Assembly (NCBI GenBank): GCA_905250115.1
Contig: CAJNOI010000049.1
Location: 495,372-559,371, forward strand
Direction: 5' to 3'
Length of the DNA stretch: 64,000 nt
From: Adineta steineri
Lineage: Eukaryota; Rotifera; Eurotatoria; Adinetida; Adinetidae
The position numbers were made by a program, and so were the translations under genes. Of the stretch, positions 39,976 through 53,860 are shown in pieces. The notes beneath the pieces were generated by a model. The model worked only from the letters and a program-made list of their open reading frames with translations. It did not search any database and was not told where the DNA came from. Position 1 is the stretch's first letter, and every line of letters begins with the position of its first letter.

Positions 39976-40925
39976 GATATTTTTTTTATGATGACAAAGT
40001 GCAAGTATATAAGATAAGAACAGTAGAATATTACGATTCAACACGTTGGACAATATAATTTAAGATAACTGCTTTATATTTATATTCATTATTTCCAACA
40101 GTCAACAATCATAAATCAAATTGTTTAGTCACTTTAAGACACAAGTAATTATTGATATTACGTTGTTCTTAATTTTTTTTTGGACATAAATCGTATTTAA
40201 TATATGTCTGAATAAGATTTTATTTCGTATTTTTATTTTTTTAACGATATTTCTTTTGTTAATAAAGAATAGATGATGAAACATGATCTAATCTATATTT
40301 ACAAGTACCTAATACATGTACCATGCGAATATATATGATTAAGAGAAATATATTTGCAAAAATCTTGTTCATATGTTTAATATCAAGAGTTGATAGAGAA
40401 ATGGTCAATTTACAAAATAATATTTACTAGTATAAAAATAGCCGTTTCATTTTCTGTCATAATCATACGATAAAAACTTCCAAAGAAAACAAAATACTTA
40501 TCACAATGATTTTAAACTTTTGTTTTTTTTGAAAATATATCTATGTAAATTATTATTTAAAAAGTCATGTTTTTCATGTGATTTCATAATATTCTATGTA
40601 TATTTTCAGGTACATTCAAATCCTTTGGATATTCTTTGATGTACCTCGACTTAGATTAATACACAGACAAATATTTTCCTAATATTATAAGCTCATATTT
40701 TAATAAATGAAATTAAGCTTCTAGTAAACTCGATGTAATCTACATAATATTTTTATTAACTATTAGACATGTTTTGGCACATAAATTTAACCCTTGTATA
40801 GAGTTCAATATGTTCTAGATTAAAGAAAACGTGATCTGATTGTAAAAAAAATTTAAATATAACAAATAATACTATATTCCTATTCATGTTTATTAATATG
40901 TAAAAAAGCGCGAATAAGTTATTGT
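39976..40925. other. Divergent intergenic region
   Basis: Between aquaporin B (minus) and the EF-hand gene (plus). AT-rich, no supported gene. Confidence 0.45.
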
Positions 40926-41708
40926 ATGTCACAATCTGAGACACCACGTATGATACTTAATGTACAATATAATGATGAAGATGATGACGATGATAATAAA
41001 TCATTTACACCTTCGATTATTAGTCGATCATCGATATCAACGACTCGATCAGGTTCGATAAGTACAGAAATAGGACAAGAACAAATCGATCATATACGAG
41101 ATGCATTTGCTGTATTCGATAAAGAAATGACAGGTTCAATTACAACAGAACAATTTAGGTAATCAATGAAATGAATTTTAATATTGAAAACATATGTAAG
41201 AACTCATAATTTAATTGTTTTTTTTATTAGTAAGGTTCTCGAAAGTTTTGGCTATAATGTTCCTGAAACTGAGTTAACGACATTTATTTGTCAACTAGAT
41301 ATTGATAAATCAGGTAAGTAGTATCTATTTAAATTATACTGAAAATAATTGCAAGCGTTTTATTTGTTAGGAACAATTGAATTTGAAGAATATCTCAGTT
41401 TTATGTTAACATTTATCAAAAAAAATGTTACAACAGAAGAAAATCTTCGAGACGCTTTTAATCTATTCGATCAAGATGGTGATGGATTTATTAATACAAC
41501 TGATTTACGAGATATTATGACAAATCTAGGTGAAAAAATTACAGATGAAGATATAGATGAAATGATTCGTGAAGCTGATATTGGTATATATCACTATCTA
41601 ATTTACTTCTAAAAATTCGCTATTAAATATGCATTCTTTTCTATTCTTTTAGATAAAGATTTTAAAGTTAATTTTCATGAATTTCAACGAATTATGAGTT
41701 TTAAATGA
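40926..41708 (+). CDS. Calmodulin-like four-EF-hand protein
   Basis: Four exons (40926-41158, 41231-41313, 41371-41583, 41653-41708) join in phase to 194 residues. A ~45-residue N-terminal extension is acidic then Ser-rich ([26 protein letters not shown]). Four EF-hands follow. Loop 1 [12 protein letters not shown] has Gln at position 12 and is probably weak. Loop 2 DIDKSGTIEFEE is canonical. Loop 3 [12 protein letters not shown] has Asp at position 12. Loop 4 [12 protein letters not shown] lacks the usual Gly at position 6. The linker [20 protein letters not shown] is strongly calmodulin/troponin-C-like. It is a cytosolic calcium sensor; the target is unknown. Calmodulin itself is excluded by the extension and altered loops. 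A centrin-like or calmodulin-like paralogue fits best. Confidence 0.9.
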
Positions 41709-43117
41709 ATATCAAGAATTATTTTTGTATAAGTGGAGACATTGTGTAAAAAAATATGTGAATGTAATTAACCTTTTATTTCCATGTCGTTCTTAGATTA
41801 GTTTACCAGTAAGAGCTATGATCATAACGAACCATAACAGACATATCTTTGTGGTTTTATTGAATGAAAATTATGATCTAAGACAAGAAATATAGTTTAT
41901 GTTATAAAAAAAAAATTTATCAAATTGTAAATCAGTAAGACATCTAAATTTCACTTTTTTATCGTTATAAGAAATGTTCAATCAATCTATCAGTGTTTTA
42001 TATTGAAAATATCTGTTTTTACATTTAATTTATTTTAATAACCATTTTGTTAACAACAAAAAAGATTCCAGATATATATTGTCAAAAATAGTTTGCATGT
42101 ATTTATAACTGAAAGAAATCATATAATGATGTTCCTAGAGTTTCCTTTTGAAAAGCATCACAGCATCAAAAATGCTACTCATATATCAAAGAGTTATTTA
42201 AAACAAAAGAAACAACATAGACGACAACGAAAATACTTGATTATTATATGTATTGTCTTATTCGAATAGAACAAACTTTTACTATAATTTACTTTAATAG
42301 AATAAAATATGGAATATTCTAAGTGTATCTTAGCAAAGATAAATGATAAAATCTTGATTAGTTTTTTTTCAAAAAAAAAGAATTTTATTAGAAGGTGACT
42401 GAAGTCGCACCTAACTGATTTCAAAAGAACTAGTACAATTTTTTATTCATTAAAATATCTCTAATTGTATTTGGGCATATATTCAATCTCAAATATCTTT
42501 GTTACAAATTTGGAAAAATCAGTACATCATCTGATTTAAGAAGAAATTTTTAATTCATAATAATCTTGATATCGAAATATGATTATTTGACTTTAGTTTA
42601 ATTCAATCAAGCATTTATAATAAATATAATATTTCTCGGAAAAAAAAATTTGAATCCAATCATAATAATTCATCGATATTTTTTAATGATGATTGAACGT
42701 TTTGTCATATGATGCCTTTTTTTCTTCAATTCATTAAATATGGTCGATTGCTTTTGAGTCTTTCTTTTCAAGGTTATTATCATTATAATTATTCATCTAG
42801 CGTTTCCGCTCACCAAAGACGTTTGCATACGTACGTATATATATATATATATGTGCTGAAGATTATAAATCTCTTCATTCCGTTCAAATGAGCATCAGTA
42901 ATAAGAGGACATGGATAAAAGTGTAGTCACGTGCAGCAGGAGGTCAAAAACAATAGTCAACCTTCATAAAGAAGCAAAAGAAGAAGAAAAAAACACAATA
43001 TATGCCATGACACACACACGCACACTATTGATATAATACTTGATCAAACAGGTTATAATCTTTGATATTTTACGAATATTGAAAAATATATAGAATATAT
43101 AGATGTTTTGTATTTTT
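41709..43117. other. Convergent intergenic region
   Basis: 3' flanks of the EF-hand gene and of the minus-strand membrane protein. AT-rich with a TA repeat near 42838-42852 and a CACACACG tract near 43011. No gene seen. Confidence 0.45.
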
Positions 43118-44622
43118 TTATTTGATCGGTACAAAGAAATTGTGACATGCACAATTCATAGTTGATGTTTTAGATTGTTTACGATGTAAAGTTTCTAATA
43201 AACAAGTCTGACATACAATTGTCGATGATGCTGGTAGAGAAGGTGATTCACATGTGTAATAATGTGGTATTAAATGAGAATTAGACGATAGATATTGTTG
43301 TTGTTGTTGTTGATAATGTGCAAAAGTACATGAACAACAGCAACAAGGATGACGATCATAGGATGGACGAATTTCTTCATAAATATTTGTTGAATTATGA
43401 TGAGAAGATGATGATGCTTCATCAGAATTTAGATGTTGTTGACTTTGTGTCATTTGAAGACTTAAATTTGAATTATTTCTCATGGTTAATGATGGATATT
43501 GATTATGAGCAATTGTTGTAGTTGTTAACGGAGTTAAACAACCATATGAAGTTGGTGCAACCTATATTCAAAAAAATAAAATTATATAAATTTAATTTCA
43601 TTAGTTTATAGTAATTTATTCAATAACTTCCGATTTCCTTCCTTATTTAAAATATGTAATCAAAAGATTGAATTTAGCGAATGATAATCTTACTTCTCTT
43701 TTTTCGTCTATATAAAATAAAAGTGATAAATATTTTAATCAGTTAAGTACATTTATCTCCTTTTTTTCGAAATACTTATAATTTATTTCAATTTATATTC
43801 ATTTTTTTCAATCTGTTAACATATTGTTTTTTCTCGTGTATTGACAAGTATCCATCTGTTTGAGATTCTTTTGTCTAGTTTATCTATTTATTCTCATGAT
43901 AAGAAGAGCTTTAATGTAAACAGTTTCTACTATCCATCTCTCTCTCTCTCTTTCTCTTCAAACATCCGCTTTGAATTCATTACGTTTATCCCACTTGGCT
44001 ACAATTAACTCGGATTGCCTATTCTTATAGACAATGCTATTTATCTTGTAATAATGATTACATAATTCTCTTACACTCGAGAATGATGCACATCCGTCAC
44101 CGCCGCCACTACTATTGCTACCAAGATTGCCCTTTGTATTTGTTGTTTTGATAAATGCCACATCACTGTTGTTCGTTTCTCGTATGCTGCTATTCACACT
44201 ATCAATGCCTGGTGTTCGACGATGACGATATCGTAATTTATGATAAAATCGAAATCTATAAATAAAAGAAATTGAAATATAATATTCAAAGGCCAAAGAA
44301 AAAGGAATCTTTCTTCTTACTTAACACCGAGTATAAATAATATAAGACAAGTTGATGTTACAGCAATTAATATTCCAAGAATAATGGAAAGAATTGTTAA
44401 ATATGACGAATCTGTTGTACGTTGATGAGCATTTGTTATTGTCGAAGATGAACTCAATGATAATTTACAAGTTGTTGTTAAAAATAATTCAGGAATTGTT
44501 GGAGGACGTGGTGGAGGTGCAAGAAGATAACATGCAGATTCTTTTCGACATGTTTCATATTTTTGATAATGATTAACATCATTAAATGAACTAATTTTGA
44601 AATCGGATAAAGTTCGATTCAT
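43118..44622 (-). CDS. Single-pass membrane protein with cytoplasmic YEEI motif, unrecognised
   Basis: Three exons in minus order (44321-44622, 44075-44255, 43118-43561) join in phase to 308 residues. No signal peptide is visible. The N-terminal ~75 residues have a few Cys (CRKESACYLL) and a PPPRPPTIPE patch. One strong TM follows (YLTILSIILGILIAVTSTCL), then a basic stop-transfer (KFRFYHKLRYRHRR), so the C-terminus is cytoplasmic. The tail contains STNIYEEIRPSYDRHP, then a CCCCSC cluster that may be palmitoylated and a six-Gln run. YEEI is the classic Src-family SH2 target when phosphorylated. A second exon reading without splicing ends at 43958, so an alternative tail is possible. An AG site at 44641 suggests a 5' UTR exon further upstream. 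I cannot name the family. Confidence 0.65.
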
Positions 44623-45601
44623 TGTTTCATACTGTTAAATCTATAATAAAAATGAAAAGAAAGAAAAGCAACCCTTACGTTCGATTCTTATTCTCTCTCT
44701 CTTCTTTTCTTTCTATCACGTTTGTTCATATGTGACACAGTTCAACAATTATTACTTCTCTCAAGAAGAATATAGAGAATAGGAAAGAAAGAGAAGAGAA
44801 GAGAAGAGAGAGAATTAGGGGAGAAGTGGACTCTTTTGCTTGCTTGCTTACTTCTCTCTTCTTCTTCTTTTTTTTTTTGATGTGCATGTGAGACGATCCG
44901 AAGTGTTGACAGACGTAATGCGTATGTATGCACGAGACAGCATGACAAATACAAAGCGCTTTTCCTTAAATTAGTCTTCTGTTAACTGTACACTTTTAAA
45001 TGGAAAAATAGTAGATGATTATTGCTTGCATAGATAATACCTTCAGTCTTACTCGTACTTATACGTGAGAAAATAAAATCGACATGAATCTTTAATTAAA
45101 TTTGAAGAACTTTTTCTCTAATAAAAAATGATATTATATTAATGACGACCTTGTCCTTACGTATGTGTAAAAGTATTTTATGAGAAGTAATAAGATGGTG
45201 TTAAGAAAAGAAATATTAAACACGGCAAGCTTAACATTATTAGACAATGAATACAACAAAAAGAAACGAAGTAATTATAAAAAAAAAGAAATGTGGTTAG
45301 TTATAACAATACCATTGGATTAAAAGCAAGGAGTAGTCTACTTACGAATAAATAGAAGGATGCTATTAAAATACTAATGTAAATTCGAATATAAAAATAA
45401 GCAAATGATAATAATAATCATATCATATCTATACTTTCTATTGGTACTTCAATATTGTCTATCATCGTTGTTTTATGATCGGACAGTACAAACGAATAAG
45501 ACATGTTCAAAGGGTATCATGGTCCGTGACTATATCATTGTTTATATTGTACATACGTAAATGACACTAACTGAGTATAGAGAGAATAAGTTCAAAGCTT
45601 C

Positions 45602-45712
45602 TACTCTCTCTCTCTCTCGCTCTATATCTCTCTTCGCCACTATTCTAAGTAATGATACATCTATTCATTTTCTTTTCTTTAGCATGTCCTGTACACACAC
45701 ACACACACACAC
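45602..45712. repeat. CT and CA microsatellites
   Basis: A (CT)n tract runs at about 45602-45618 and an (AC)n tract at 45693-45712, followed by TATA-rich sequence. Such tracts cluster in this gene-free region. Confidence 0.8.
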
Positions 45713-48700
45713 TCATATATATCTATATATATACAAATATTTATTGCAATCAATCTCGATACATCACTATCATTATTATCATCATCATCTTCTTCTCCTT
45801 CTTCCTATGTCCATTTTCGAATCATACTGATAATTAGAGTTTCTTTCTCCCCATCTCTTTCTCGCTTTTGCTCGTTACTTTACGATGTCGTGTCACAGGA
45901 AGGTGTTTCTAATTTGATTTCTTTTCAAACAGTAGTTTGGTCAACAGAATATAATTATAGGACATACCTTACTTGTGTGACCTTCACTCATGTTCAATCA
46001 TATAGAAAGAAGAAGACGATAACAAAAAAAAACTCTTATATATACACATATGTATATGTACATATGGCATAAAGCGCATCAAATAACAATAAATCGTAGA
46101 AAATAGAAATGAAGGAGGAGAAGCATTCATATATTCAAGGTAAAGAGAGATCACAATTGTGGAACAAATGGTTAAATACCATAAATCATCGAAATCAACA
46201 AGAGCATGCACGTGTATATTTGCAGCCACGCGTACAGACACTAATGGATGACTAGACAGATAGAGACTGCTTTTTAATACCCTCAAATAATCATAATAAT
46301 GAAAAATGAACCAAATCAAACAATGATAAAAGTAATATATATGTATGTGTGTGTATAGAAGTTTCATTAGAATACTTTAACAAAATTACGAATTTAAGTT
46401 AATTAAACCTATCTCGATTTTCAATTGTTTGATTATTACAATAAAAAAACAATATTCTACAAAATTCTATATCTTAGATCTTTTTTTTTAAAATTTTTCG
46501 TAATGAATGAAAATTGATAACATAAATCATAATAAAAACTTACTGAATATATATATTCAATCTCATTTATCATAAATGAAAAAAAAGCCTTCCGATAACT
46601 ATCTTGACTTATTTATAATAGTCTTTATGTGTTAATCTGATAAAAATTTCACTTTCTTCTCCTTTATTTTTTACTTGTTATTCTCAAATTTGCTTATTGA
46701 ATAAAAAAAACAAGATATGTTTCTTTTTCACATGAACTTCTAAGATTTAAATGTGTCAATGACTTTTCTTCATCTTCTCACTTGATTGTTAAACAATCAC
46801 ATTTGTTTCTTATGATAGGATAGCGGCGGCATCTCAGCATTTATTCTTTATTTAAGGTAAAATGAGAATACTCAACATCTATATGTGTACATATAGTCTA
46901 TCACATAAAACAAGCATCAAAAGCAAATGAGGGATCATTTATTAACTTGACAGATTGTGTAATTTTGTTTTTTTCGTTTCAAGAGTTTGCTTTTAAACGG
47001 ATATTTAACGAGTCTGCCTGAAGGGTTAGTCAATCCTGGTGTCAAGTTCTTCAATGTCACATCAATCATGTTCATTCTGTCGGCAAATAACCTCCATCAT
47101 TGAACACGTTTTCAAATATCCGTTTTTTTCTTCTTCTTCTTCTTCTTACATACCTGCGTAGTGTGTGTATATGTGTGTGTCAGAATATATATATATGCCG
47201 AGAATGTTATGGTGAAGTGATGTCTGTGTATACTCTCTTTTACTGCATACTTTTCTTTCTCTCATTTCTCTCTATGTGGTCAGTTTGATGATTGTTGTAC
47301 ATAAATTATTTGAGAATAGAAAAGACAGAACGACGAGTAAAATTGGTTTTTTATCGTATGTACTCATATTCTGATGACCACAAATGATAAGCGTCGTCTG
47401 TCTGTACTTGACACCTATTTGAATGTTCAACATACATAAAAAAATGAAATGTATGCATATTGAAGAGAGAAGACAAGATCGTCTCAGTAAACTAATTAGA
47501 CTGAGTAAGGTGTGAGTTGAACTCTTTACTCTACTTCTTAGTCTCGTAATACAAACAATTGAGACGGGTCAATACTAATGAGAATGCCAATCAATTAGTG
47601 CTCATGGGTTCAGACAGTTTTTATACTTGTTAAAAAAACCTCCAATTACCTGTATATGTATATATACACGTATGTATGACAGAAGATAAATTCTCTTTTT
47701 GTCTCCGATAGTTATCTAGTCATATCGTCTTTGATCAAGACACATATGAAAAGATGTGATCTGATTTTTTATTTCTCTCTTTGTACATGTCTATTTATCC
47801 TATGCCTAGGGATATAGTCCATATAAAAAAGTATATATATATATACACATATTGTATTGTTCAGCGCTACTATCCAGAAAATAAGGATGGGTCAACTTAC
47901 AATTCGACAACATTTGATGTGAATGAGACAAGTGCATTGTTGCACGCAATCGACTGATTCTTCTTCTTCTTCTTCCTTTTCTTTATTGTCCTCATTTTCT
48001 TGATACTGACAAATATGTATAGTGAGAAAAAGAGAAAGAGCAGAGTTGTCATATTTTTTTTCGTTAGATTACGTATAGGAGAGTGTATTAGGTAACCAAT
48101 ATGTGCGCATCGTCTTGATTAACGATGGGGGTCAGTAGTACCCTATTGTCCAGTGAATGCCTCGAGAGACAGTTGGCACCAATACTACTCACATCTCTTC
48201 TGTCATGCAGAGAATATGGATGATTTCCGTGGTACTAATCAAGAGCGAAGGAGACAAAAAGAGGAAGTATGCTTTAAAAGAAAAAGGAGAAAAAGACAAT
48301 AGCTTTGTCAAAAAAATATACATATATCACTAAAGCTTTTCTTCTATTGAGCAACGTATAGACAGTGAATTAGCGCAAGAAAAAAAAAAGTTGATAGATT
48401 GAGACTTCTCACATGGTGAACACCTGCCGAAGTAAAACTTGTTTTGTTCTCTCAGCATGTGTATCTACTAAAGCTAATTTAGTCTGAGTCCGTATTAGTT
48501 AACATTTATTCTACTATTCTTAATTTAAAAAAAGATCATGACATTTAGTTCAACTAACCATGATCACAATTATTATTACGTATGAAATTGATATGACATA
48601 TCTTTTTTGAAATTATATTATTCAATTCACTTTCATTCATTTTCTTTTCTCATAAATCTCTCTGATCCATAACTTGTCTATTTTAATATTATTAAGACTT

Positions 48701-50163
48701 TATGTCAAATGTATTACATCTATTCGTTTGCATGCATGGCTCATAAAAATCGACAAGATGTTGCCTTTATTGTGTTCATGTAAATGAAGTGAACTCGATG
48801 ACATTTTCAAGAGTAGTCGTGTGTGTGTATGGCACTACGATAGATGATGACGATAGGAGAGAGTTACTCACACCTCTACAAGCATATATATATATATGAG
48901 AACATGGACTGTTGATACGATTATTTCTAATCAATTTTGTTTTTCCCTTTCGTGTATGTGTGAAGTTGTTTAATGTTGTGTATATTGAATGGATAGCGAT
49001 CAAACATTCTATGCGCGAATGTATTATCGATTAAGATGGAAACATATTTCAATTGAATTAAAAGAGATTGTTTGTCACATGAACTTCATTGAATTTTAAA
49101 AAATGAGAAAATTATGGATAAAAAGTACTTTATTATATTCAACTGAGAATTATCGAGCAGATCATTAATCTAAATAAACTACATCAAGATGTTACGTTTA
49201 TTCGTAAACCTCTGAGAAATGTAATACAAGAATAGTTATCACAATTAATTCTATTATCGATATTCGTCGGCTTTTGATTTCACCGATTTCTGTAAATATC
49301 CATTTCCTATAATTTCAGTTGTATATAATACAAATCAATTTTTGAATATTTTACTTTTTTATTGTATCTTTATTGTCTGAAAAAAAATCATTTGTTTGAT
49401 CATTCAAATACTAAACAAACTTGAACTTTTCATTTTTTTCTTCTCACAAAAGGCAACAAACATAATTTACAAATGAAGATTTTAATCACAATGAGAAAAA
49501 GAACGATTATACATTGTAATCTTTACTTATATACTTCTGATAAAAGAAGCCTACATCATTTTAACCTTGCTATTTTTAGTCTGTTAAAATCATGCACGCG
49601 GTACAAAGCCATTCAAATACATTATTCATAAAAGAAAACCTATAATATGAACAATGTCATATTCTAAAATCAACCAGTATTGATCATTTGCTTTATTCAT
49701 TGTTATTTACTTTATTAGTATTTAAATCGTATTGATTGAAAATACCTAAAGATATATTATTTTATTGTACTATATATCTACTCAATTTTATGATGATATG
49801 TAATAAAAGAAATATTTAAAAATAAAAAATTTGATGTTAATAGTAGTTCGACCGAGTAAGAGTGGTATTTTTAAAAGAAAATACTAGCCGCTTAAGAAGA
49901 ATGCAACTTATAGATATTGTGTATAAATTAGAATATTGATTGAAAGATATTTATTCATACTGAAAAAATTCCTGTACAATTTTGTTGAATGATATAGAGG
50001 TCATTAGTATATCTTTTTGTTTCAGACTGAGATGAATATATATTTTGATATAACTACAATAGCAGAAAAAAGTCTCACTGATATCTTTTATTTTGTGAAT
50101 TAGTTTTTCGAATATATCTATATGGTGATTTGAGTAGTCATTGAAGTGCTCTCTATTTAATAC

Positions 50164-50545
50164 AATATTTCAGAATTTCATCAATGAGTTATGTAATTAA
50201 ATTCTCTAAAAACTTGTACGTTGTATTTTTCAGGTTTCCGAAGACTTGAAGAAAACTATTTCTTGATAATTTCATCTTCAAGACTCTGAGATGTTGAACA
50301 AAATAAGATGTCACTATTTTTTATACGACCTTCTCTTAAGAACTTGCAGACGGCAAAAAAAAAGCAAAGAAATATAGTTTTTTTTAGCAATTTTAGAGTC
50401 TGAAGGAATGATCGTACATAACGCGGTAAGCTTTCATTTTATTCAGCATCTCAGCGTCGTTAAGATGATATTATCAAGAAACAGTTTTCATCAAATTTTC
50501 GAAAACTTGATCACATAACTTATTGATGAAATTCTGAAATCGCTA
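50164..50545. repeat. Long near-perfect foldback (palindromic) element, ~380 bp
   Basis: The left arm (ATTTCAGAATTTCATCAATG, then TTTCTTGATAATTTCATCTT, CTGAGATGTTGAACAAAAT) is matched inversely by the right arm (ends CTTATTGATGAAATTCTGAAAT; contains AAGATGATATTATCAAGAAA, and ATTTTATTCAGCATCTCAG). Pairing continues inward through TATACGACCTTC against GAATGATCGTACATA, to a small loop near 50365-50380. A ~28 nt extra piece sits in the left arm. No coding content. It is either a foldback/MITE element or a long hairpin-RNA locus. Confidence 0.65.
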
Positions 50546-53500
50546 TATCGATAAGTCCAACAAATCATTTTAGAAAAATCAATAATTCATAAACTAAAAG
50601 ATGTCTTAAACTTTTTCCACTACTATAAATGAATGTATATCTAATCATGTTTAGCCAAATATATACAAATATTTATAGTATACATCGATTGTCTTAATAA
50701 AATCTTTTTTCTATTATGTTATTAGAGATAATTTAATATAATGTTAAAAGGGAACCTATTCCATCGCTTGGTAAATCTACATATCATAATAATAAACATA
50801 TATTTTCAGTCATTTCTATAATCATTCAATTTTCTAATGTTGCCAGATGTATAGTCTGGTAAAGGTTATTTTTGACCTTTCTTCATTGTACAATAAATTT
50901 TGCTGACCTTGTTCATCTATCCAATCTATCATTTGTAAATAACTCGAAGAAAAGTATATCAGAGAACTAAACAAATCTGAATACCGATCAGATGATACTC
51001 TATTTTATTAGAATTAATAATCATATTTTCAAGGAAAAAACTTTCATAGAATGAACTTTATTATCGATAAAATGATATTTTTAAATGAATATACATGATT
51101 GATAGAAATTATTATTGAATAAACAGTTGTTGTTTTTTTAGTGTCAAACAATGAATTGTCGAAGTGCAATATTGTAACTTGATATTAACATAACTTCTTT
51201 CAATAACTGATGAAGTCTATAGTAAATAACAATCATCATATGATGTTATACATAGACTGAATCATATGTGATTGTAAGGGAACTACATAAAAGTAAACAA
51301 TATCAATTTCTTTAATCTCTACATATCGATTTTCAGAAAAATAAAAATCCATTAATGATTTTTTTACTTCTACAATAAAATTCTTTTACTTATTTCATTG
51401 TCATACTTGAATGAATTCAGTTGAATATATATATAGTAACAGCTGGATATTATTTCTTTTATGAGGTAATTTTTTCTCTATAAAATTGACAATAAATATT
51501 GTTAGAAAATCTTTCGTCAAGTTAACAAAAAAAAGAAGAATCTTATTGAATAACCACACGAAGCAATCTATCACCTAGGTCAATGACAATCCAGCTGGCC
51601 CAATACAATTCATCCAAACACTAATAACATCGTAGTAATAACTTATTGACAGAATATATCCTTTAGCAATATATCGTAATCAACACTATACAGTTCATAT
51701 TCCAGAATAGTATCTATCGTAAAAGAAACTGAAAAATAATATTTGTTCGTTATATCTTAAATTTCTATTACATCATATTGTCTTGAAAGTATATAAACAA
51801 AAAAAGTCATAAGAAATTCAAACAAAAGATTGTTTTTGTATTTTAAATCAAGATTCCTCTTAGTATTCTTTTAAATAATAATGCAAAACACATAAGATGT
51901 CTGGATATATTCTTATAGAGAATTAAGTATTCAAATAATTTGTTTTGTTTTCTAACTATGAATGAGTTATAGATAAGAAAATTTAATTCAGAAGAATAAT
52001 CAAACGGTTTTTTTGCTGTTCTTAGATATCTATGTTAATGAGCAACAATTCTAATCGGATCACAAGTAATCAGAGCCATCATCGGTCACCTATATTGATC
52101 GAGATAACGTCAAGTAGGTTGTTGTTCACCTTCCAATAACATTTTGTTGTCGTATTTGGAAAAAAAATTATAATGGGAAGTCATCAATCTTATGTAAACC
52201 TAAAACTGCTGACGTTTGTTCACTTATGCAATTTTCTTTTTGTTGTCTTTCAATATAAAGAAAGGGAAGTTATTGTCACCTATGCAAATAATCGACAAAT
52301 ATCTCGTTTTAGAATTGACAGTAAAAGAGAAAAATGTTTTTAAGTAATGTTCGTCAATAGATTATACAAGAATAATTTTTTTTCTCTCTTTCAAGCATCT
52401 CTATCAAGACTTGAAAGAAAAGAAAAATGGTCTTTTTTTTTGTTATACTTCTAAAGTGCTTCTTCCTTTACGAGAAATTACAACAGGAAAATGTTGCCTA
52501 TACTTATGTCTAACTATCATTTATCTTATGAAAAATAGAAATTTTCTCGCACCTGAATAAACTCTTGCAGTATAAATACAATTTCGACCTTGACTCTCTT
52601 GTATGTCTCGACAAATTTTGTCATACATTTAGCATTATCCTCCTCTTCTTTGTCGTTTTTTTCTTCTTTGCAAGATTAACACTTCTCGTATAACAAAAAA
52701 AGACGACTACGAACACCTGCATATATGAGAATACATGTGTAAGTGAACTGATATTTGAACAGTCAAGATATAGATGGTTAAAGTTACCTGTTTACTATTG
52801 AGAAGAAAAAAGGAGAATCAAGGCTATTGTCATCCACTCATCACCCATCACTGTGTCTTAGTATGTATGAGATTGTCACCATCTGGTTCTGATTCAAGCT
52901 ATTGAAAGGCGTATGTTTGAGAAAGAAAGAAAGAGTGATAATCATTATTTAGTGCGTCCGTCCGGGTTGTCTGTGCCTGCCAAGGCAAATGATACTGCTA
53001 ACGCTTTTGCTATATCTCATAATAGTTAGATATTAAGATCTCGATTCACATAGGCAGACATCTAATTTTCTTCTATGTTTTTATCTAGCAGTACAAGATA
53101 AAAATAGAAGAAAGAAAATGGTTTTTTATGACTTTTTATAGTATAGTAGCATGCTTATTGATATCTAGTACTTCGTTTTAGATGATTTCAATCACTTGAC
53201 AATTGTTTCATATTTAATCTCTTTTCTTTCCTTCTTCAATTCATTCATCTTCTTTTTCTTGTAAATTTTATGGCTATACTCAAGTTGACGAATTCTAAAA
53301 CATCATTTATTGATTTCTCGTCGATGATATCACAGCATAGGTCATAGAATCCGTCATGATAAATCTTTTTTATTCTCATCCATCTGAACAAGATTGACCT
53401 TTGGATATTATATATATATATACGTATATAGAAAGAGAGATATGTATATACGTGTATGCGTAATAGTCTCAATAACACTGAAGATGATGATGTTAATATA

Positions 53501-53747
53501 AAATAGGAACACCTGAGGAGAGAACCATGGACTATATTTGATTAACCATGAGATGATAGAAAAAATTCCAAGATAAATCTGCTATTTGTTGAATTGAGCT
53601 AATTCTTAAGCACTATTTCTTTACTTTATACTTTTTTTCTCTAGATAATATGTCAATTTCATAACATTATATGATGTTCCTCTTCTTATCATATAGTCAC
53701 ATGACTAGTAGTAGTAGTTTATCATGAATTTGTTTATATAATGATGC

Positions 53748-53860
53748 ATGGCGATTATAACTTGCAAACAATTAATTATATTTCTATGGACAAGTTTTTG
53801 TCTGTTGAAGATCGTAAATACTCATACTTTTGTCATATATTGGAATCAAACAACATTTAA
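53748..53860 (+). CDS. EFN: Alternative first coding exon of ephrin (exon 1a)
   Basis: An ATG opens MAIITCKQLIIFLWTSFCLL, a signal-peptide-like segment, and continues to HTFVIYWNQTTFK, matching the ephrin N-terminal strand. It ends with AA before GTGAGT in phase 2. It is 113 nt long, exactly as exon 1b at 56013-56125, and ends in the same phase. Joined to 57714 it reads TTFKSYQDGS. This implies two promoters giving proteins with different signal peptides but the same receptor-binding domain. An exon duplication that has since decayed is the alternative; no decay is visible. Confidence 0.65.

Larger units (their letters stand above)
44623..53747. other. Nine-kilobase gene-free region between divergent membrane-protein genes
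   Basis: No supported coding exon was found across ~9 kb, exceptional for this gene-dense window. It contains simple repeats (listed), a ~380 bp foldback element (listed), and a few locally GC-richer patches such as 48120-48240 and 52950-53000. Likely uses are long-range regulation of the flanking genes or non-coding transcripts; neither is shown. Confidence 0.5.
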
